From contig OENT01000339.1 in assembly GCA_900239685.1 (NCBI GenBank), forward strand, positions 62,001 through 126,000: a stretch of DNA of 64,000 nucleotides. Direction: 5' to 3'. Positions 22,260 through 36,660 of this stretch are shown in pieces; position 1 is the first letter of the stretch; every line of letters begins with the position of its first letter. The DNA is from Rotaria macrura (taxonomy: Eukaryota; Rotifera; Eurotatoria; Philodinida; Philodinidae). Both the position numbers and the translations under genes were made by a program. Under the pieces are notes generated by a model that saw nothing but the letters and a program-made list of their open reading frames with translations, did no database searches and had not been told where the DNA came from.

Positions 22260-24875
22260 TCATTGAATTTTGATTTCTTCATGTCGACTAGTCGATACAT
22301 GAAACCAATAGTTCTGTCTTCCAGATCGTTGTCCGAGCATAACTTTTCGTTTTGGTATTTCTTCCGGTGGTACGATACGAACAAATTTATCTCGATCGAG
22401 ATCATCAATAACTAATTCTTTTGGCCTAAAATGTAAACGAACACGATTAAAAGTTATTTTCTTACATCGAATTAACAAACCATTTGAACATTTGAGGAAA
22501 CTTTTTGATATCATCCGATTTCAAATCATCAAGTCGTTTTGGTACTACACGTGAGCCATGTATTTGATCACATACATTTCGTAAGAGATGAGAAGGCACA
22601 GCCTACAATGAAATATCTTTATACTGAAATCTCTCATGTATTTTTAAGTTTCCTACATCATCAGCAAATGTATATAAACGAGCCATATCTAAACGTCGAG
22701 TGTGATCCTTTGGCATACAACTGCGAACACATAAATGAAGAACCTGCAAAAATAGAACACAGTCATATAAAGAAATCGAATCGAATCTATTCGTATTGTT
22801 TTTACTTTAGTTGGATCTAGTTCATGTAATTTAAACAACGGTATATCATATCTTGTTTTGGCATAATCACGTATGACATGTAATGCTTCAGCACGCCATG
22901 CATCATTACGTATAGCTATATGCCGAGTGTTTATGGCAATGACACAGTCACCAGTTGATTCTATATAGAAATAAATAAATGAAAGAAAATTTAAAACAAG
23001 AAAAAATAAACTTTAATATTTCATCAATCGATCTAAAGTCCAGGATAAAAGTGGCTTCCTTCTACCAGCCAGGTGCTATTATTCTTGATGATATTGAGCT
23101 GATATTTTTTTCTCTAGTTGTGCAGCGAGAAACCTTGATGTTAAGCACCAATCATCCATCGATTAGTTCCCACGTACTGAAGATATTATTCGACAAAACA
23201 GCACCTATGTCTGATGAAACGTGTTTTCGATAGAAAAGATGTACTGATATCACTTTCTCTCGCTTATTTGAACAACTATGATAATATCGTTGTTTTGTAC
23301 TAGTCAAAGTTATTTCATATGTTTAATTTATTATCTCGATACGCTGATCAGGCCATGCTACAGAAATTAGTGAAGTTCATTCGATATATGAAGTCAGACA
23401 AGATAATATTTTTGGGCTAAAAAATTTAGACTATTACTAACTACAATATTGATATTTCAAATGAAAACCTCCGCAAAAATATTTACATCAACATGAGTTA
23501 GATAAGACAATGATAAAAAGAATGTACTGTGTAAATTAGAAGTCTGGTGCAAGCAAATCGGCGAAGGACAGATCAATACTTTCGATCAGAATGTTCTATC
23601 ATAGGCAAACTCCAAAAATACTAATTTAATATCATAGAGAATACCAATCATTCAATTCGAGGGAAGGAAAAGCAGTTGATACGAAACCAAGAGCAGTGGT
23701 ATCACAGATAGTATATGCATACATGTTTATTGTCAACAATACGATTCATATTACTTTTTGTAATCAATCTACAAGGGCTAGTCATAAATCATTGAATGTT
23801 ATACTGAGAGACTTTCAATAATTCTTCTTATACTCGATTGTTACTATAGTATGATTCATTACAAAATATATCGTATGATGTATTTAAGACACGAGAACTC
23901 AATTTTGAAGCTTGATAATCTATATGGCGTCACAAGTTTAAGTGCTTGACTATTACTTTGAATTGTGGTAATATATATGCTTACTCAAGATTGCTGTTAA
24001 TCTATGAATTTGCGTCATGATCCATTTTTATTTTTGGATACAAGTATTTCTAATAACAATCGATCATCGAAAATCTCTATTCAAATAAAGATGGCACGAA
24101 AAAAAAAACAAAATGATCACGTAATTCAAAGAATTCTTTAGCTATAAAATTTTCTCCCTTGTCTCTTACAGGAATGTTCTGCATAGTATTTCTTAATTGA
24201 GTACTAGTATATCATGGTCGGTAATTAGCATACTTCTTAAAATTTTAAAAACCATCAACATACATCGAAATGATTTTTGACGGAGTTTATTAGTCAATTG
24301 AGTATACTTTTTAGTCAATGTTTGAATGTTTAATCTAGAAATAATAAGACTAAGTCAAGTATCTTCATATCAATATCCTTCATTCAACTGTTAAAATAAA
24401 ACTTGTCTAGTTATAAAGAAATACTATTTATAAAAATATTTCTAATTGCGCAAAAAACGTAATAATCAAACAAAAGATTACCATATCTTTATCAGATTTA
24501 CCTTGTTTTTTCTCTTAATAACTATCTCAACTTACTTCGCACGCTAAAAATTTTACTTGAAACCATGCAGAATATATATATATATATATGATGTCACGTG
24601 AACACATACATGTGACTGTACATTGATTAGTGTCCGATAAGGTACAAAAGGCTCTTGAAATAGTTAACACTTAATTTACCTCCGGGATAGTATATTGGTT
24701 TATGTTCACCACGTAGAATACGGGCGATTCTTTCACCAGATAGATGTGGACATTGCCATTTAGCATCAAATAAATACCATACACGAGAAAATGTTGCCAA
24801 TTGCTTGAATAAAATATTTTGAAGTGTTTATGTGTTCGAAAAAATTTCACCTACTTTTGCTTTATTGAATGCCAT
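22260..24875 (-). CDS. MRPL13: Mitochondrial ribosomal protein L13 (uL13m)
   Basis: Six minus-strand exons (24875-24855, 24803-24680, 22960-22806, 22743-22657, 22602-22466, 22425-22260) give about 229 residues. The first coding exon is only seven codons (MAFNKAK). Family features include QLATFSRVWYLFDAKWQ, GDCVIAINTRHIA, the LYTFADD turn and VVPKRLDDLKSDDIKKFP, in the order seen in uL13m of the large mitochondrial subunit. Exon 22602-22466 ends at a strong GTAAGA donor and the next intron is only about 40 bp. The protein extends about 50 residues beyond the usual 178-residue human length, with a charged tail ending RHEEIKIQ. Intron 2 is about 1.7 kb while the others are 40-65 bp. No mitochondrial presequence is obvious, which is also true of the human protein. 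Confidence 0.88.
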
Positions 24876-27822
24876 GACTTGTTTATCGTTTTCTTTTATG
24901 AATAGTTCATCTAAAAATTTATAAGAAATGAATTCGTGATTCAAAAGAAAAACACTGATATCAAGGAGAACAATATGAAAATCTTTTTTTGAATTTTAAT
25001 CAGTTATGTTTTTTAATCGAACAAGAGATAAATCAAGTGCCTTACTTTTTTCATCATTGTAGACTTACTATTCTATTAGAAAGTAGAACAAAATGAAATG
25101 AGGGAAATCTTATCGCTGTCGACACCTATAACACATTAATGCTAACTTGACAATTGTTTTTGTCATTATTTCTTTTTTTCTAAGATAATGAATCTGTTAT
25201 ACATTGAATGGAACGTGTATTATGGTCGGAGTGCTTTCATGCAACACACACCTTTCTCTCTCAACGGTAATCACTATTCAGCAGAGAATTTTCTTTCATG
25301 TATAAACGACCTGTCATACCACTGAATTATTTTAATTCATGCTAAAATTCTGACTCATGCCAGAAACCCTCAGAAATATTCATGAAAAACATTCACATAA
25401 AAATCTTTATATTTTGTAGTTTTAGTTTTTAGTAATTATGTTACTCATCGACAGTCAATATTGTACTATAACAGTCTTGAAACACGATTACGAGTTTGCA
25501 ATTATTTCGATTCCACTATTTATTCTTTCAAGAAAGTAGTGTAAGGGGAAAAAGTAATACATGAAGGAGGACAGAGTTCTTTTCTGTTTACTCAAAAAGC
25601 GAGTACACTACGGAATCGGTCAGGGTGTCCTGTTGTTTACACGATAACTACTGAAAAACTAATCTGATTGTCATGAAATTTTGTACATAGCATTATCTCA
25701 TCAATATCTCGGTCGGGTTCGAAGTTGAGAATAATTCGTCAAGAATTTATTGAGTTACAGCAATTAGTATCATTCATTTCTATCCAAATATTGACTTATT
25801 CCAATGTTCGCAAAATCAAAATCTTTGTCATAGTCAAAATGAAAACTCAACTATTATATATCATTCTATGGGCTACAAAAATTGCATTTAAAGTTTCCTC
25901 AATAGGGCACTTCTGAAAAACTATGAAAAACTGATCTACACTGATACTGCTGGTCGATTCTTTTAGACAGTTTACGCAAAATCAATCTGACGTCAGCTTC
26001 ACTTTTTGAAGTACACATAACACTTGGATTTGAATCCGAAGTTTCTACATTGTTTTTTTTTATTAAGACATTACTTTAGAGATTCTGCATCGAGCTGGTA
26101 TTGTTTTAAATGAATACGATATTTCCTGTCTGTTAAAACTTACTGACTAACTTTTGATTGAAATTTGTGATAACGATCGGTTCCGATGAACACAGCATAG
26201 AAAAAGGAAAGTTTTAGATATTTGATGTGCTTCAATACCAAAATTCAAGTATCGAATCTGTCTGTATGAGTGAACTATGAGTTAGAAACACATTATTAGT
26301 AAATACACATTAGCATAGAAGTAAGGAGAAAAAATGGAAATACTCGCAAGAGAATAATTCTCTCATTCACAAGAGGCAGAATCTTCATGGAAAATCGAAA
26401 TTTCACAATTAGCCTTTCGAGCAGTACCACAGTACTCATTTAAAGAACACTGGAAAATTATAGTGTTTCAAAATCGAAACCTATCTAATGCATGTTGTCT
26501 TAGATCTAATGGTAATTTCTTAGGCAAAAGTCTATACTCATTAGTCTGGTCTAAGAAATTATTCGAAGCGCTCTGTGATCAAATATTTGTAGTGATTATG
26601 TTATCACTAAAAAGTTAGTTGAGTACAAGTTACTTTTAAGTGTTCTGAGACATCTCTCATTTGCAACTTAAACGATCACGATTGAGTCTTACACTAGTAA
26701 TGTTTCTTTCCTTTCCTTGGAATTGAATAATATCTGTAATGTGTTTTACATCTCAATCATTCTATGAGAATAAGTAAGGAACAATGGCACCACTTTTTCT
26801 AACGTTAAGTACCCCAAGACGAAGCAAAGTACCGATAGATACTTTATTAATAAACATGAGGTACCCATTTGTACTTAGTTTTAGATTTCCATTAGAAATG
26901 CTGAATGAAATTAGTACGGTCAATTAGTGAATCATTTTTCTGTATTGATAATTAAGCTCGATATAAAACAGATCTTTACTGTAGTACGCACTCCATACAT
27001 TCGACTCAGTGTTCTTAATGAAAGAGCGTACCCAACAAAACAAAATATACGGTACCCTAATGAAACAGAGTTTACAGACTGTTTTACAAGCTGCAGAAAA
27101 AAAACAGTGTGTATACTATACACACTGGAATTTCATTGTACAGTTTGTTTTAACAGTTTTCGAACCTTTATGCTTCGAAGAAATTTATTTATTAGGGTAT
27201 GGTCAAGCTGTGGATGAATTAGAGTGGTTTGTGAATGATTCACTTGATATCTTTTATTCAGTCAGATTTCTTTTTCTTTTTTGATTTAAAAGCAGTTTAC
27301 TTCGATGTATTATAAATTTCCATGCGCTTATTAAAGTGGAATATGAAATAAAAGTTTTCTTTTTTGACAAGACACCAGTTTTACGCTTCTCGCGCATTTT
27401 GGTTTACAAACAGTGTGTACTGATACAAGGTGTCCTGAAAAGCATAGTGTACCCGTGCATGCTATTTCAGATTCCTATTAAGAACATTGCATTCGATGAC
27501 TAATTTGAAGAAAAAAAAATATCTTTTTAAATAACGTATGTCATACTTAGCTATAGAATCAAAATGAGATTTACATTTAAAAAAGCTTTACAATAGCTGA
27601 TCGTTTTAAGTCGAAGAAATCTTTAATTATAGATCAAAACTTCATCGATCGATGGTATGGTACTATACTCAACAGTTGGTTTCTATTCGTGCAATTCATT
27701 CGACCAATCATAGTAGAAACTGTAAAAAGGACGTCAATATGAAGGTGTATCTACGTACGAGAAATGCACTATGGAGATGTATGAAATAGTTAGTGTTTTA
27801 CAACTAAAACGTCAAATGATAG
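24876..27822. other. 2.9 kb divergent gap between MRPL13 and CDK20
   Basis: Both flanking genes point away from this stretch, so it should hold both promoters. Nothing coding is convincing. The region 26780-27450 has repeated GTACCC/GGTACC words and a perfect 23-bp palindrome at 27105-27127. The frames at 26927-27284 appear by chance or derive from a decayed repeat. Confidence 0.4.
27105..27127. repeat. Perfect 23-bp palindrome
   Basis: CAGTGTGTATA, a central C, then TATACACACTG: 11-bp arms with no mismatch. A related CAGTGTGTACTG occurs at about 27408. Could be a protein-binding site or the core of a small foldback repeat. Confidence 0.6.
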
Positions 27823-30800
27823 ATGGATAAATATATCAAATTAAATCGTATTGGCAAAGGAGCATATGGGTAAATTCTTATCTTTCTATTCATTTTTAAA
27901 ACTTGATTCGTGTTCGATACTACATTAATCCAAAAATTTATACTCACTTTGTTAACTGATATACAATATTTATATATATTTGCATACATATATATATATA
28001 TAGATGTAGATATATTGACATGGAACATGTTGTCATCTGTTTTATCTACTCAGTTGCACCATTTATATGTAAGAACAAAATAAATTCAGTTTGTTGAATA
28101 TCTCTCGGTTCTAATCGTGCTGATAAAGTCAGAGGTAAATTTCAGTTTACTTTAAGAATAGTATATCTCAATAGTCTGCAGACTTCATATTATTCATGAA
28201 TTCAATAGATAGGCACCTAGTTCACAACTGATATTCTGCATTATTACGAACATATGAACCATTCTAGTTATGTAGGAATCTTTAGAAAAGTCTGCATAGA
28301 CATAAAGATTGTTGTTTTTACTTTTTATGAATGGAAAAAATCAGTAGAGTAAAGCATAGATATCTATCTATGTATTCTCCATAATAGTTTTCATCCTTAC
28401 TTCTCAGACAAATATTCATCGCGTGAATGTTTGATCGAAAACACTATTAATCGTTTCATGATATGATATTATTCATTGATTATGACAGGCATTTAATAAG
28501 AACATTGAAAGAAAACACACACACGAATAAGAATCTATACAAACATCTCATATCTCTCATGCTTATCAAATACTGTTATCAGCAAGTAGAAAAGTTCGAA
28601 TAAAAGTTCTTGAATACTATGGTACTTTCATTCTATGGACTTGTATTCATTCTTTTCATGATTGTCTCCTAGGTTTTTGTATTACTAATTAGATGTATAG
28701 AATCGCATGTTAAATACTCGTTACGAGTAAGTTACATGAGATGTTGTGCTAAATATCAATTTCTATTGACAATGAATTCTTGTCGATTAATTTTCATTGA
28801 AATAGAAACATTAAATCATATCTCCAACGAATAATTATATCCAATATTTATTAGTAAATATTCCAACAAGATGAATCTAAGAAATACGTCAAAATGACTT
28901 AGAAAAAAGCTATTGTAAGATAAATGTCACGCGTGAATAAAATGAATCATCACTTTTATCTATTAGTAAAAATCATCTTTTAGGCTAAAGTTAATGTTAA
29001 TGAGATATGGATCCTCTATGACTATTACCAACGAAGATAGTGACTATCTTTTATCGTATGTCGATAATAGAAAAAGGGAAAATGATGAAAATAGAAGAAG
29101 AAAAAGAATCAAAGTTCAATCTGATTTTAAATTATTCATTTCTAAAGTTTCCGAGTCTAATACTTCGCTACGTCGAATAATGCAATTTTTTTTCAGAGAA
29201 GTAATTCTATCTGAATATACATAAGATCGTCAACAATAATAAAACATTAGAATTCATAAAATATAACTGATAAATACATCATGTCGATAGAGAATATCCT
29301 TTTTCTTTTGACAATATAATCACAATAATCAAACGAAATTAAATTTTTCTTGTTTTGAATAGATTAACAAACGTTTCATTCATCTGTTTCTTTTAGAACT
29401 GTCTACAAATGTAAACATGTTCAAGTAAGTGTATGATAGGTTTACTCTTCCAACGTAAACAAAGTATTATCTATTGTGATTTAGAGTGATGAAGTAGTTG
29501 CACTTAAACGTGTTCATCTTCATATGAAATCTCAATCGGATGAAGGTGTACCAAATAATATTATTCGGTATGTCTACTAAGAATATTTTCATTCTATTCA
29601 TGTTTGTTACTTGTCGATCCGTTTAGTGAAATCAAAGCACTACAAGAAATTGAAGATCATGAAAATGTTTGTAAAAAGAAAAATCAGACAACATGAAAAC
29701 GAATTTCTTTCAATCGAATTGTTTAGATTGTCAAGTTACTTGACGTATTTCCACATGGTATGGGTTATATATTCGTGTTTGAATACATGTTAAGTGATCT
29801 ATCAGAAGTTATTCGTGATGTCAATCAACCATTAACAAATTCTCAAATAAAAAGTTATATGAGAATGCTATTGAATGGTGTGTCGTTTTGTCATGAAAAT
29901 CGAATTATGCATCGAGTATGAATATTTTAAACGATAGAAATCAACGAGAATCTTATAGTAAAAAAATGAAATTCTTATAGGATTTAAAGCCAGCTAATTT
30001 ACTTATAAGTACAACAGGTCATTTAAAGATCGCTGATTTTGGTCTTGCAAGAATATTTGATAAAGCTAAACCACAACGGCAATACAGTCATCAAGTGGCA
30101 ACAAGGTAAATAATCCAATACATTTGTTGTCATACAATATCATATCGAAAAAAAATTTGCCGAATTGTTTTCATCGTGAATATTCATATAAGAATTCGAT
30201 GAACGAAATAAATACTGTCATCTGTTTATCTATCCGTTTGGTCGTTAGTAGTTCTAAGTTTGTCCAAAAATATCTAGCTAAGATTATCTTACATTTGACT
30301 TTAGATGGTATCGTGCACCGGAACTTCTGTATGGTTCACGTAGTTACGACGAAGGTGTTGATCTATGGTGAGATAAATATTTGTTTTTCTACTAATCAAC
30401 TCATGATTTCTTTTTTCTTTGTAATTGATGAAGGGCTGTTGGTTGTATATTTGGTGAACTAATTAATCGTAGTCCATTGTTTCCAGTATGAAGAAACTGT
30501 TTGCTTTTCTGTAATACTGAATTGTGTTCTTAGGGTGAAAGTGATATACATCAATTATGTTGTGTTTGTAAACTTCTTGGAACACCAACTGAAACTCAAT
30601 GGCCGGTAAAATTCATCAATAGTATTAATAGTTTCGATGTGTAATTTTAAAATAGGAAATGAAAAAATTACCCGATTATGGGAAAATAAGTTTTGATGAT
30701 TTCGAAGGAATGAAATTTGAAGATATTGTACCAGAAGCATGCACAGATGCAATTGATTTATTAAAGAAATTTCTTGTTTATCCATCGAAACAACGCATCG

Positions 30801-31042
30801 GTGCTCAACAGGTAGAGATGAATAATGATGTTTAATCTTTTTTTTTTCCTCTGCTTTTCAATTTTATTTCAAAGGCTTTATTACATTATTATTTTTACAC
30901 TGCACCATTACCGTGTCATCATACTGATTTACCGATACCTGCTAGACGAAAAAATCGACATGTCTATGAATTTGACGTTAAACGAAGTATAGTCGATAGT
31001 ATTATTGATCATGATTCGATCTTGTCAGCTCATAGAAATTAA
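27823..31042 (+). CDS. CDK20: Cyclin-dependent kinase 20 (CCRK)
   Basis: Eleven exons (27823-27869, 29397-29424, 29485-29567, 29627-29666, 29727-29915, 29981-30105, 30305-30367, 30434-30485, 30534-30605, 30656-30811, 30875-31042) encode about 340 residues; human CDK20 has 346. Kinase motifs: glycine loop GKGAYG, VALKRV Lys, [14 protein letters not shown] helix [12 protein letters not shown] catalytic loop (split after HR), ADFGLARIF, then [34 protein letters not shown] and [30 protein letters not shown] and [12 protein letters not shown] are specific to CDK20, a ciliary kinase that phosphorylates ICK/MAK and tunes intraflagellar transport. The T-loop threonine of human CDK20 is Ser here (YSHQVATR). 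Exon 4 ends at a GTTTGT donor, chosen because it restores [11 protein letters not shown] in frame. Intron 1 is about 1.5 kb. Confidence 0.94.
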
Positions 31043-32629
31043 ATCTATCGTCTTGTTATCTGTTATAATCACGTTTATATGTAAAGATATATGTTGTTGA
31101 ATAAATTTTTTCAAATGTTATTTAATTTGTTGATATAAATGAGTATGAAATGAAATCTTTCATACAAGCACGAGTTGTTTGTCTTTTTATTATGAATTTC
31201 AATAAATAAACAAATACAAATCTCCTAAACGAAATATTCTTTGTACAGAGTTACGGTAACCATTTTATTTCGAAAAATGAAGCCTACCTATAAAACGTAT
31301 TTGTTATTCGTATGGAAAAGAATTATGCATGTTTTAAAACCCACATTAGAGAAGAAGTTGATGATAATCTCTTTCTACGAATTTAAGGTTGATTTTATTT
31401 GCCATTTGTTATATCCTAGATTGAGATTTCGAAAATACGTTACTATCTGGAAGGGCTGTCAAACAACTTGTGAATTTTTTTTCTCTATCTCGATCTATTA
31501 AACTTAAATTCTTTTCGTTCTGACGATATGTAATGAGATGGTATTAATCAATATATATATACAACTGAACTACATGAATAGTTCTGCACAGAATATTGTT
31601 CACTTGTATTTGCGTTTGAAGTTCTTCATCAAAAATAAATCAAACCTACGTTAGACAGCGACTCACAATGAATAATTCTTTCGAAAGCATAACACTGTTT
31701 CTAGTTAACAATAGTCGACGGTTTTCTTTAGGTCATACTATGCGTAGAAATTTCAAAGTATTTTATTTTCCGTTCATGTTTTCTATCTATAGTTTTGATT
31801 AATAACTTGTCCAAGCCATAGACCACAATATGTAACCAAGAAGTTAAAGTCTATTAAGAATGTTAATAATTATTAACTTTTATTTAACTATTAACCAATT
31901 ATTAGCCAACTTTAGAATGTGTTTTTAATAATATTCAATTTTCTTGATAGTAACAAAACGGCATGTTTATTATCTTCTTATTTCGATGATTAGGAGAAAC
32001 AATTTTTCGTATTGTAATTGCAAACGATATCCTAAATAGTTTTCATATAATTTAAATATAACTGTTCGTTGTTTGTTTATCTTTCTGTTGTCTTTACTGT
32101 GGTTTTGTTCCAGTGCAGCAAATTTTTCCATCAATCATCAATCTTAACAGCGTCGATTAACCAGCATGTAATCTAGTTCCAAATAGATAGACTACGCGAA
32201 TAACATGAGTAATTTCATTCGTTTGAGATGTACACTTCCAATAGAAATATATATATATATATATCCACATCGTTGTTAACTGAAGCCTCATTTAGCTAAT
32301 ATTTAAATAATCGCTCTACTGTGATTTAATGTCGATACCAATACCAAGTAAAATTCAATTCACGATCATGGCAAAAGAATTTCTGAACCTTCCATTTAGT
32401 GTTATAGTGACTAAAACCATTTGCACTGCTTTCAATTCATTCAACAAGCAGTAGATTCACAGTAACTATCAATTATAAAAGAATGAATGAACTAAAGGAC
32501 ATTCTGTATATTAACGAAACGTGTAACCATATTTCTTCCATAGTACTTTGCATTTGAATGACTTTTCTGCGGTTGATGTATTTAAAAATTATTTTGAGAA
32601 ACTAACAATTGGACTTCTTTTGTTGACTG

Positions 32630-32762
32630 GACAATTCGTTGCAATGATATAATCCAATCATTGTTTATCTATATTTTTTAACAATCAAGCAATTTATAAG
32701 TTGCTTGATAACTTGAAGCATATTCAAACAATGGTTGGATTATATCATTGCAACGATTTGTC
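32630..32762. repeat. Nested hairpin, 37-bp arms
   Basis: Arms 32630-32666 and 32726-32762 are reverse complements with two mismatches (core CGTTGCAATGATATAATCCA). The 59-nt loop contains a second stem, ATCAAGCAA / TTGCTTGAT. Could be a small foldback element or a hairpin RNA precursor. Confidence 0.7.
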
Positions 32763-35700
32763 TTGCGACGAATCGCTCTAGTACCTCAAGCACAAGAAAA
32801 AATCTTCAGCAGTACTCTCACTTTTCTATTCATTAACAATACTTTTTACACTGATCAGTGTAAACTTGAACAGTTAGGCATTGATAAATTGTCAAGAATT
32901 CTTTAAAATATCAATTTTTTTATTCTTGAACCAATTTCAATGGAACTTATTTTACTTATACTGCTGACTATCCATATCTAACTCAGTTTAAAATTTTTAA
33001 TTTTGAACAAAATATCGCTTTAGTAGAATAGAACAGACAATAGAATTTAGATGAACTACCACTTCAATATATATTTTTCAAAAACAATTTACAGATCCTA
33101 TTGTTGGAAATAGTGACAGAAACCGTACGATATAGAATCATTCAAAAGAAAAAGCTATGGGAATATCTTGAATTTTTTTCTAAATTTGAAATATTTGAAT
33201 GCTATCGATACATGTAATCCATCACATACACGTTTATTACTCTGCAACGACACCATCAATTACTTTCTTCGCTTCAATTCTTACTCATTTATGTATCAAT
33301 AAGTATAATTACATTAGATAATTGTCTTTATTTACTAGATGGTCGACTGAAACCATAGTCTACATTCATTGTTAGAATAGACGACGTAGATGAATCTTTA
33401 TCAATCGTTCAAAATATGGTTAGTTTCCATTTTACACATGGTTTAATTTTTAAAATCAATTATGAATGAAATCCCGCTTTAATTTTTAGGATGATCTACT
33501 TAATTTGAAATGCGTCTCATTCAAATGTTATCTTCCAACTCATCAATATGATCAGAAAATTCTATTTCTTCTTCATGAAATGTTTTGCGTGAAAAATAGT
33601 AACTTTATATCTTCAAATAAAAAATCGAGGAAGCTATATGTCATATCTTCGTACTTCCTTTTGTATTTGATCACATTGAAGACATTGACAACATATTTCC
33701 AGAGGCTTTATTTAATTATGTTACATATTTATTGGTAAAAGATATAAATCGATTTAACCATGAATTTTTCTATTCTAGTTGCCCAATGTTTGCCCTTACT
33801 CAATCATTTTCGTATTGTGATTTTCAAACAACAGTGTTCGTATTCTATCAGCTCACTTTCATCTAACAATAGTCCATGAAATACAATGGCTGAATATCAT
33901 CATCTTACTTTACTTCACTTGAGAAGTGTAACAACTGATTGCATTGAATAAGTTTTTATACGAAACAAAAGTGTATGCACCATGTCTAACTGAATTAACA
34001 ATCTCGTAGAATTACGTGAGACTTGTTATAAGCAATTTTATGAGAGAAGAAAAATGACAGCATTGTGAGATGGTGTAACGACTAAATATGATCGACGCAT
34101 GTCTTCATTTTCTTTGTTACAAAAAAAAAATTTTTATTCTGGTTTGTTTTAATAAACCGTAAAGAGTATTATCTATACTGCTGCTTGGCCAACAATATCA
34201 ATAAGATATAAAGAAATACCGACTATTAGAATTATCATCAAGTAGGCTGAACTTATTGTTTGCGAGTAAGTTAGTTGCCGTAGTAAATCCTTCTTCTTCT
34301 TCTTCTCCTTCTAGACGCATGAGTCACAATTCAAGTCAGTCACTTGGTTTCAGTATATACCGGAATATCATTTCCAGTAGAAAAACAGTTTGGTAAGACG
34401 GTGAGAACATGACGAGTGAACATTTGAAATACGTTTTTCAAATTTCAGCAACAGTTGAGAGATATAAGATATGCGAAAAACATTAATAAACAACTGATAG
34501 TTTTCTTGTACGTCTATTGGTGATTCCGATTCATTATCTCTCGCTAGTCAACAGAGTCATCATATCTGTATTCAACCAAAGTTTTTTTATTATGTTCAGA
34601 TTCATGAAATCAGTTGACATCTCATTCAGAAAATAGCGCCGAATGACTGTCTTGTTGATATTTTCTAATCATTTTTGTTTTATATATTGACCGTATCGAT
34701 TTCCATTGAAGTTCAATAAAAAAAGAAGAAGACTTATATTCTGTTTGATGTTGTGGATAAAATCGGAAGCTAGAAAAAAATATGACGAGTCTCATCCGAC
34801 CGAATGACTCACCGTCGCAGATGCCTATGATAGTTCATACCGACAAAATTTCATGAGTAAAAATAGTATTGTTGGTTAATAACAAATTATACTATGTACA
34901 GTTAGAGATATGATTATTCTCATCTTTCACCCGACGATGCCTCTGTTGTAGTTTGCATATTTCAACAAAAGGGATAGTTTTAAAAATCTGAAATTTTTAG
35001 CGTTTTCATTTAGGGTTACATACAAGCAAAATTGCACTGAAATCTATGAATTGACTTGAGGACATGACACGTAGTTTCAGGTGTGTCTTTCGTGTCATGG
35101 CTCTTAACGATAAGTTAAACACAAAGTAGACGCAAGAAGAGTAAATGTGTGAAAGAATAATTTTTTTTACTGTTTGATTCGTATAAATTATTTTTCTAAT
35201 TAAGCTAAAAGAATGACAAAGTCATCATCTCTATTGCTCAGAAGTTCACGGAACCGGAATGACAGTACTTCAGAAGAATTTTCAAGTTAAATTTCTCTTA
35301 CAGTGAAATTAGTTCAGTTGTTAAAATTAAGCTAATATTGTGCGTAAATTATGTCAAAGTCACTTGACATTTGAGAAAGATAAAAAATTGATATTATCGG
35401 ATATAATTAAATTTTGTTGTTTGTTTTTTTAAATATTTTGACAATCATTCTAGATGAAAATTCATGAGAAATCTCATAGAAAAATCTGTATTAGTACTAT
35501 TGAATATTTGATTGTTTACCCTATGAAAGGATAGACATATTATTGATGAGTTTGAAGCATATGTAATCGAAAGAAAACTATGTTTTCAATCTAAATATAA
35601 GCTAGTTAAAGTCTATGATAACGAGAAGATGATTATTAAAATATGTCCTTCATTATGACATTGAAACAAATTCTTTGGTTTTTTTTCTTCTGTTTATAAT

Positions 35701-36589
35701 GTTAGACTTGCATCAATAGATTCAGTAATGATGCATTAATGCCTAACCATTTCAATATCTATCATAATTATCAAGAATAAATAATAGAGTATTCTTTTAT
35801 AGACTAAGACAGCAAAGATTCATCTCTTCCTGTTTCTAGTTTATTTCTTTTCTTACAATGATTTTCGATGAGTGAAAATCATTTTCACACACAATAAAAG
35901 AATTCTTTCATAATTATTGGATTTTTTATGTAAAAACAGAAAAAATTCTAATCTTTAGAAAATAATTACTAGTAATGTCAACTTGATTTGTTCTATTGAC
36001 ATGTGCGTCTAATGAAAATCTCATTGCCGACTAAAGAAAACACTATCATGTAGGTTTTTTTCCCTAAAGGAAATAGACTATAAACCGATTGCTTCTATAA
36101 ATCACAATTTGATGCAATTGATATTTGATATTCTATTTTAATATGATTAGCAATCATGTATTTCATATATATATGATCCATGAACAACCGATTGAGTGTG
36201 TCGAGGTTCGTCGTTCTATCTTCGGCAAAACATGTATTTGAATGAATGTCTGACAAAGACGAATACATGATTTTATTACTAAGAAATTGATTGTCAATGT
36301 CTATCCATGTGCTATAATATATTACATTCATTCTCGTCTTTCTATTTCTATGTGAATGATGATAACAAGTTTGTAGAGATGCACTGAACTAGAATCGTTC
36401 ATTCGTTTTCTCATCCATCCATCATCGATCTATCTATCCACCCCCACACCCATCCCTTGCTCACTCCCTCATTTATTCATTCACTCATTCTGTGCCGTTG
36501 AATGTCATTATCATTTCTTCAATTCCGTTTCCATTTTTTTTCCAGTTTACTCTAAGACCACGTCGAATCGAGGAAGAAAGAAAAGCAAC

Positions 36590-36660
36590 ATTACAACAAG
36601 AACAATAACAACAATACTAACACAAACAACAACAATAATAACAACAACAACAACATCACT
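36590..36660. repeat. Low-complexity ACAA/CAA tract
   Basis: Imperfect AACAAC and ACAATA triplets over about 70 bp; the minus-strand frame here (poly Val/Ile) is an artefact of this composition. Confidence 0.7.

Noticed and set aside
26927-27284. Overlapping frames on both strands
   Set aside because: They overlap a palindrome, have no motif, and lie in AT-rich sequence where such frames arise by chance.
29627-29670. CDK20 exon 4 ending at GTAAAA (29671)
   Set aside because: That donor puts the next exon out of frame; GTTTGT at 29667 restores the conserved NIVKLLDVF.
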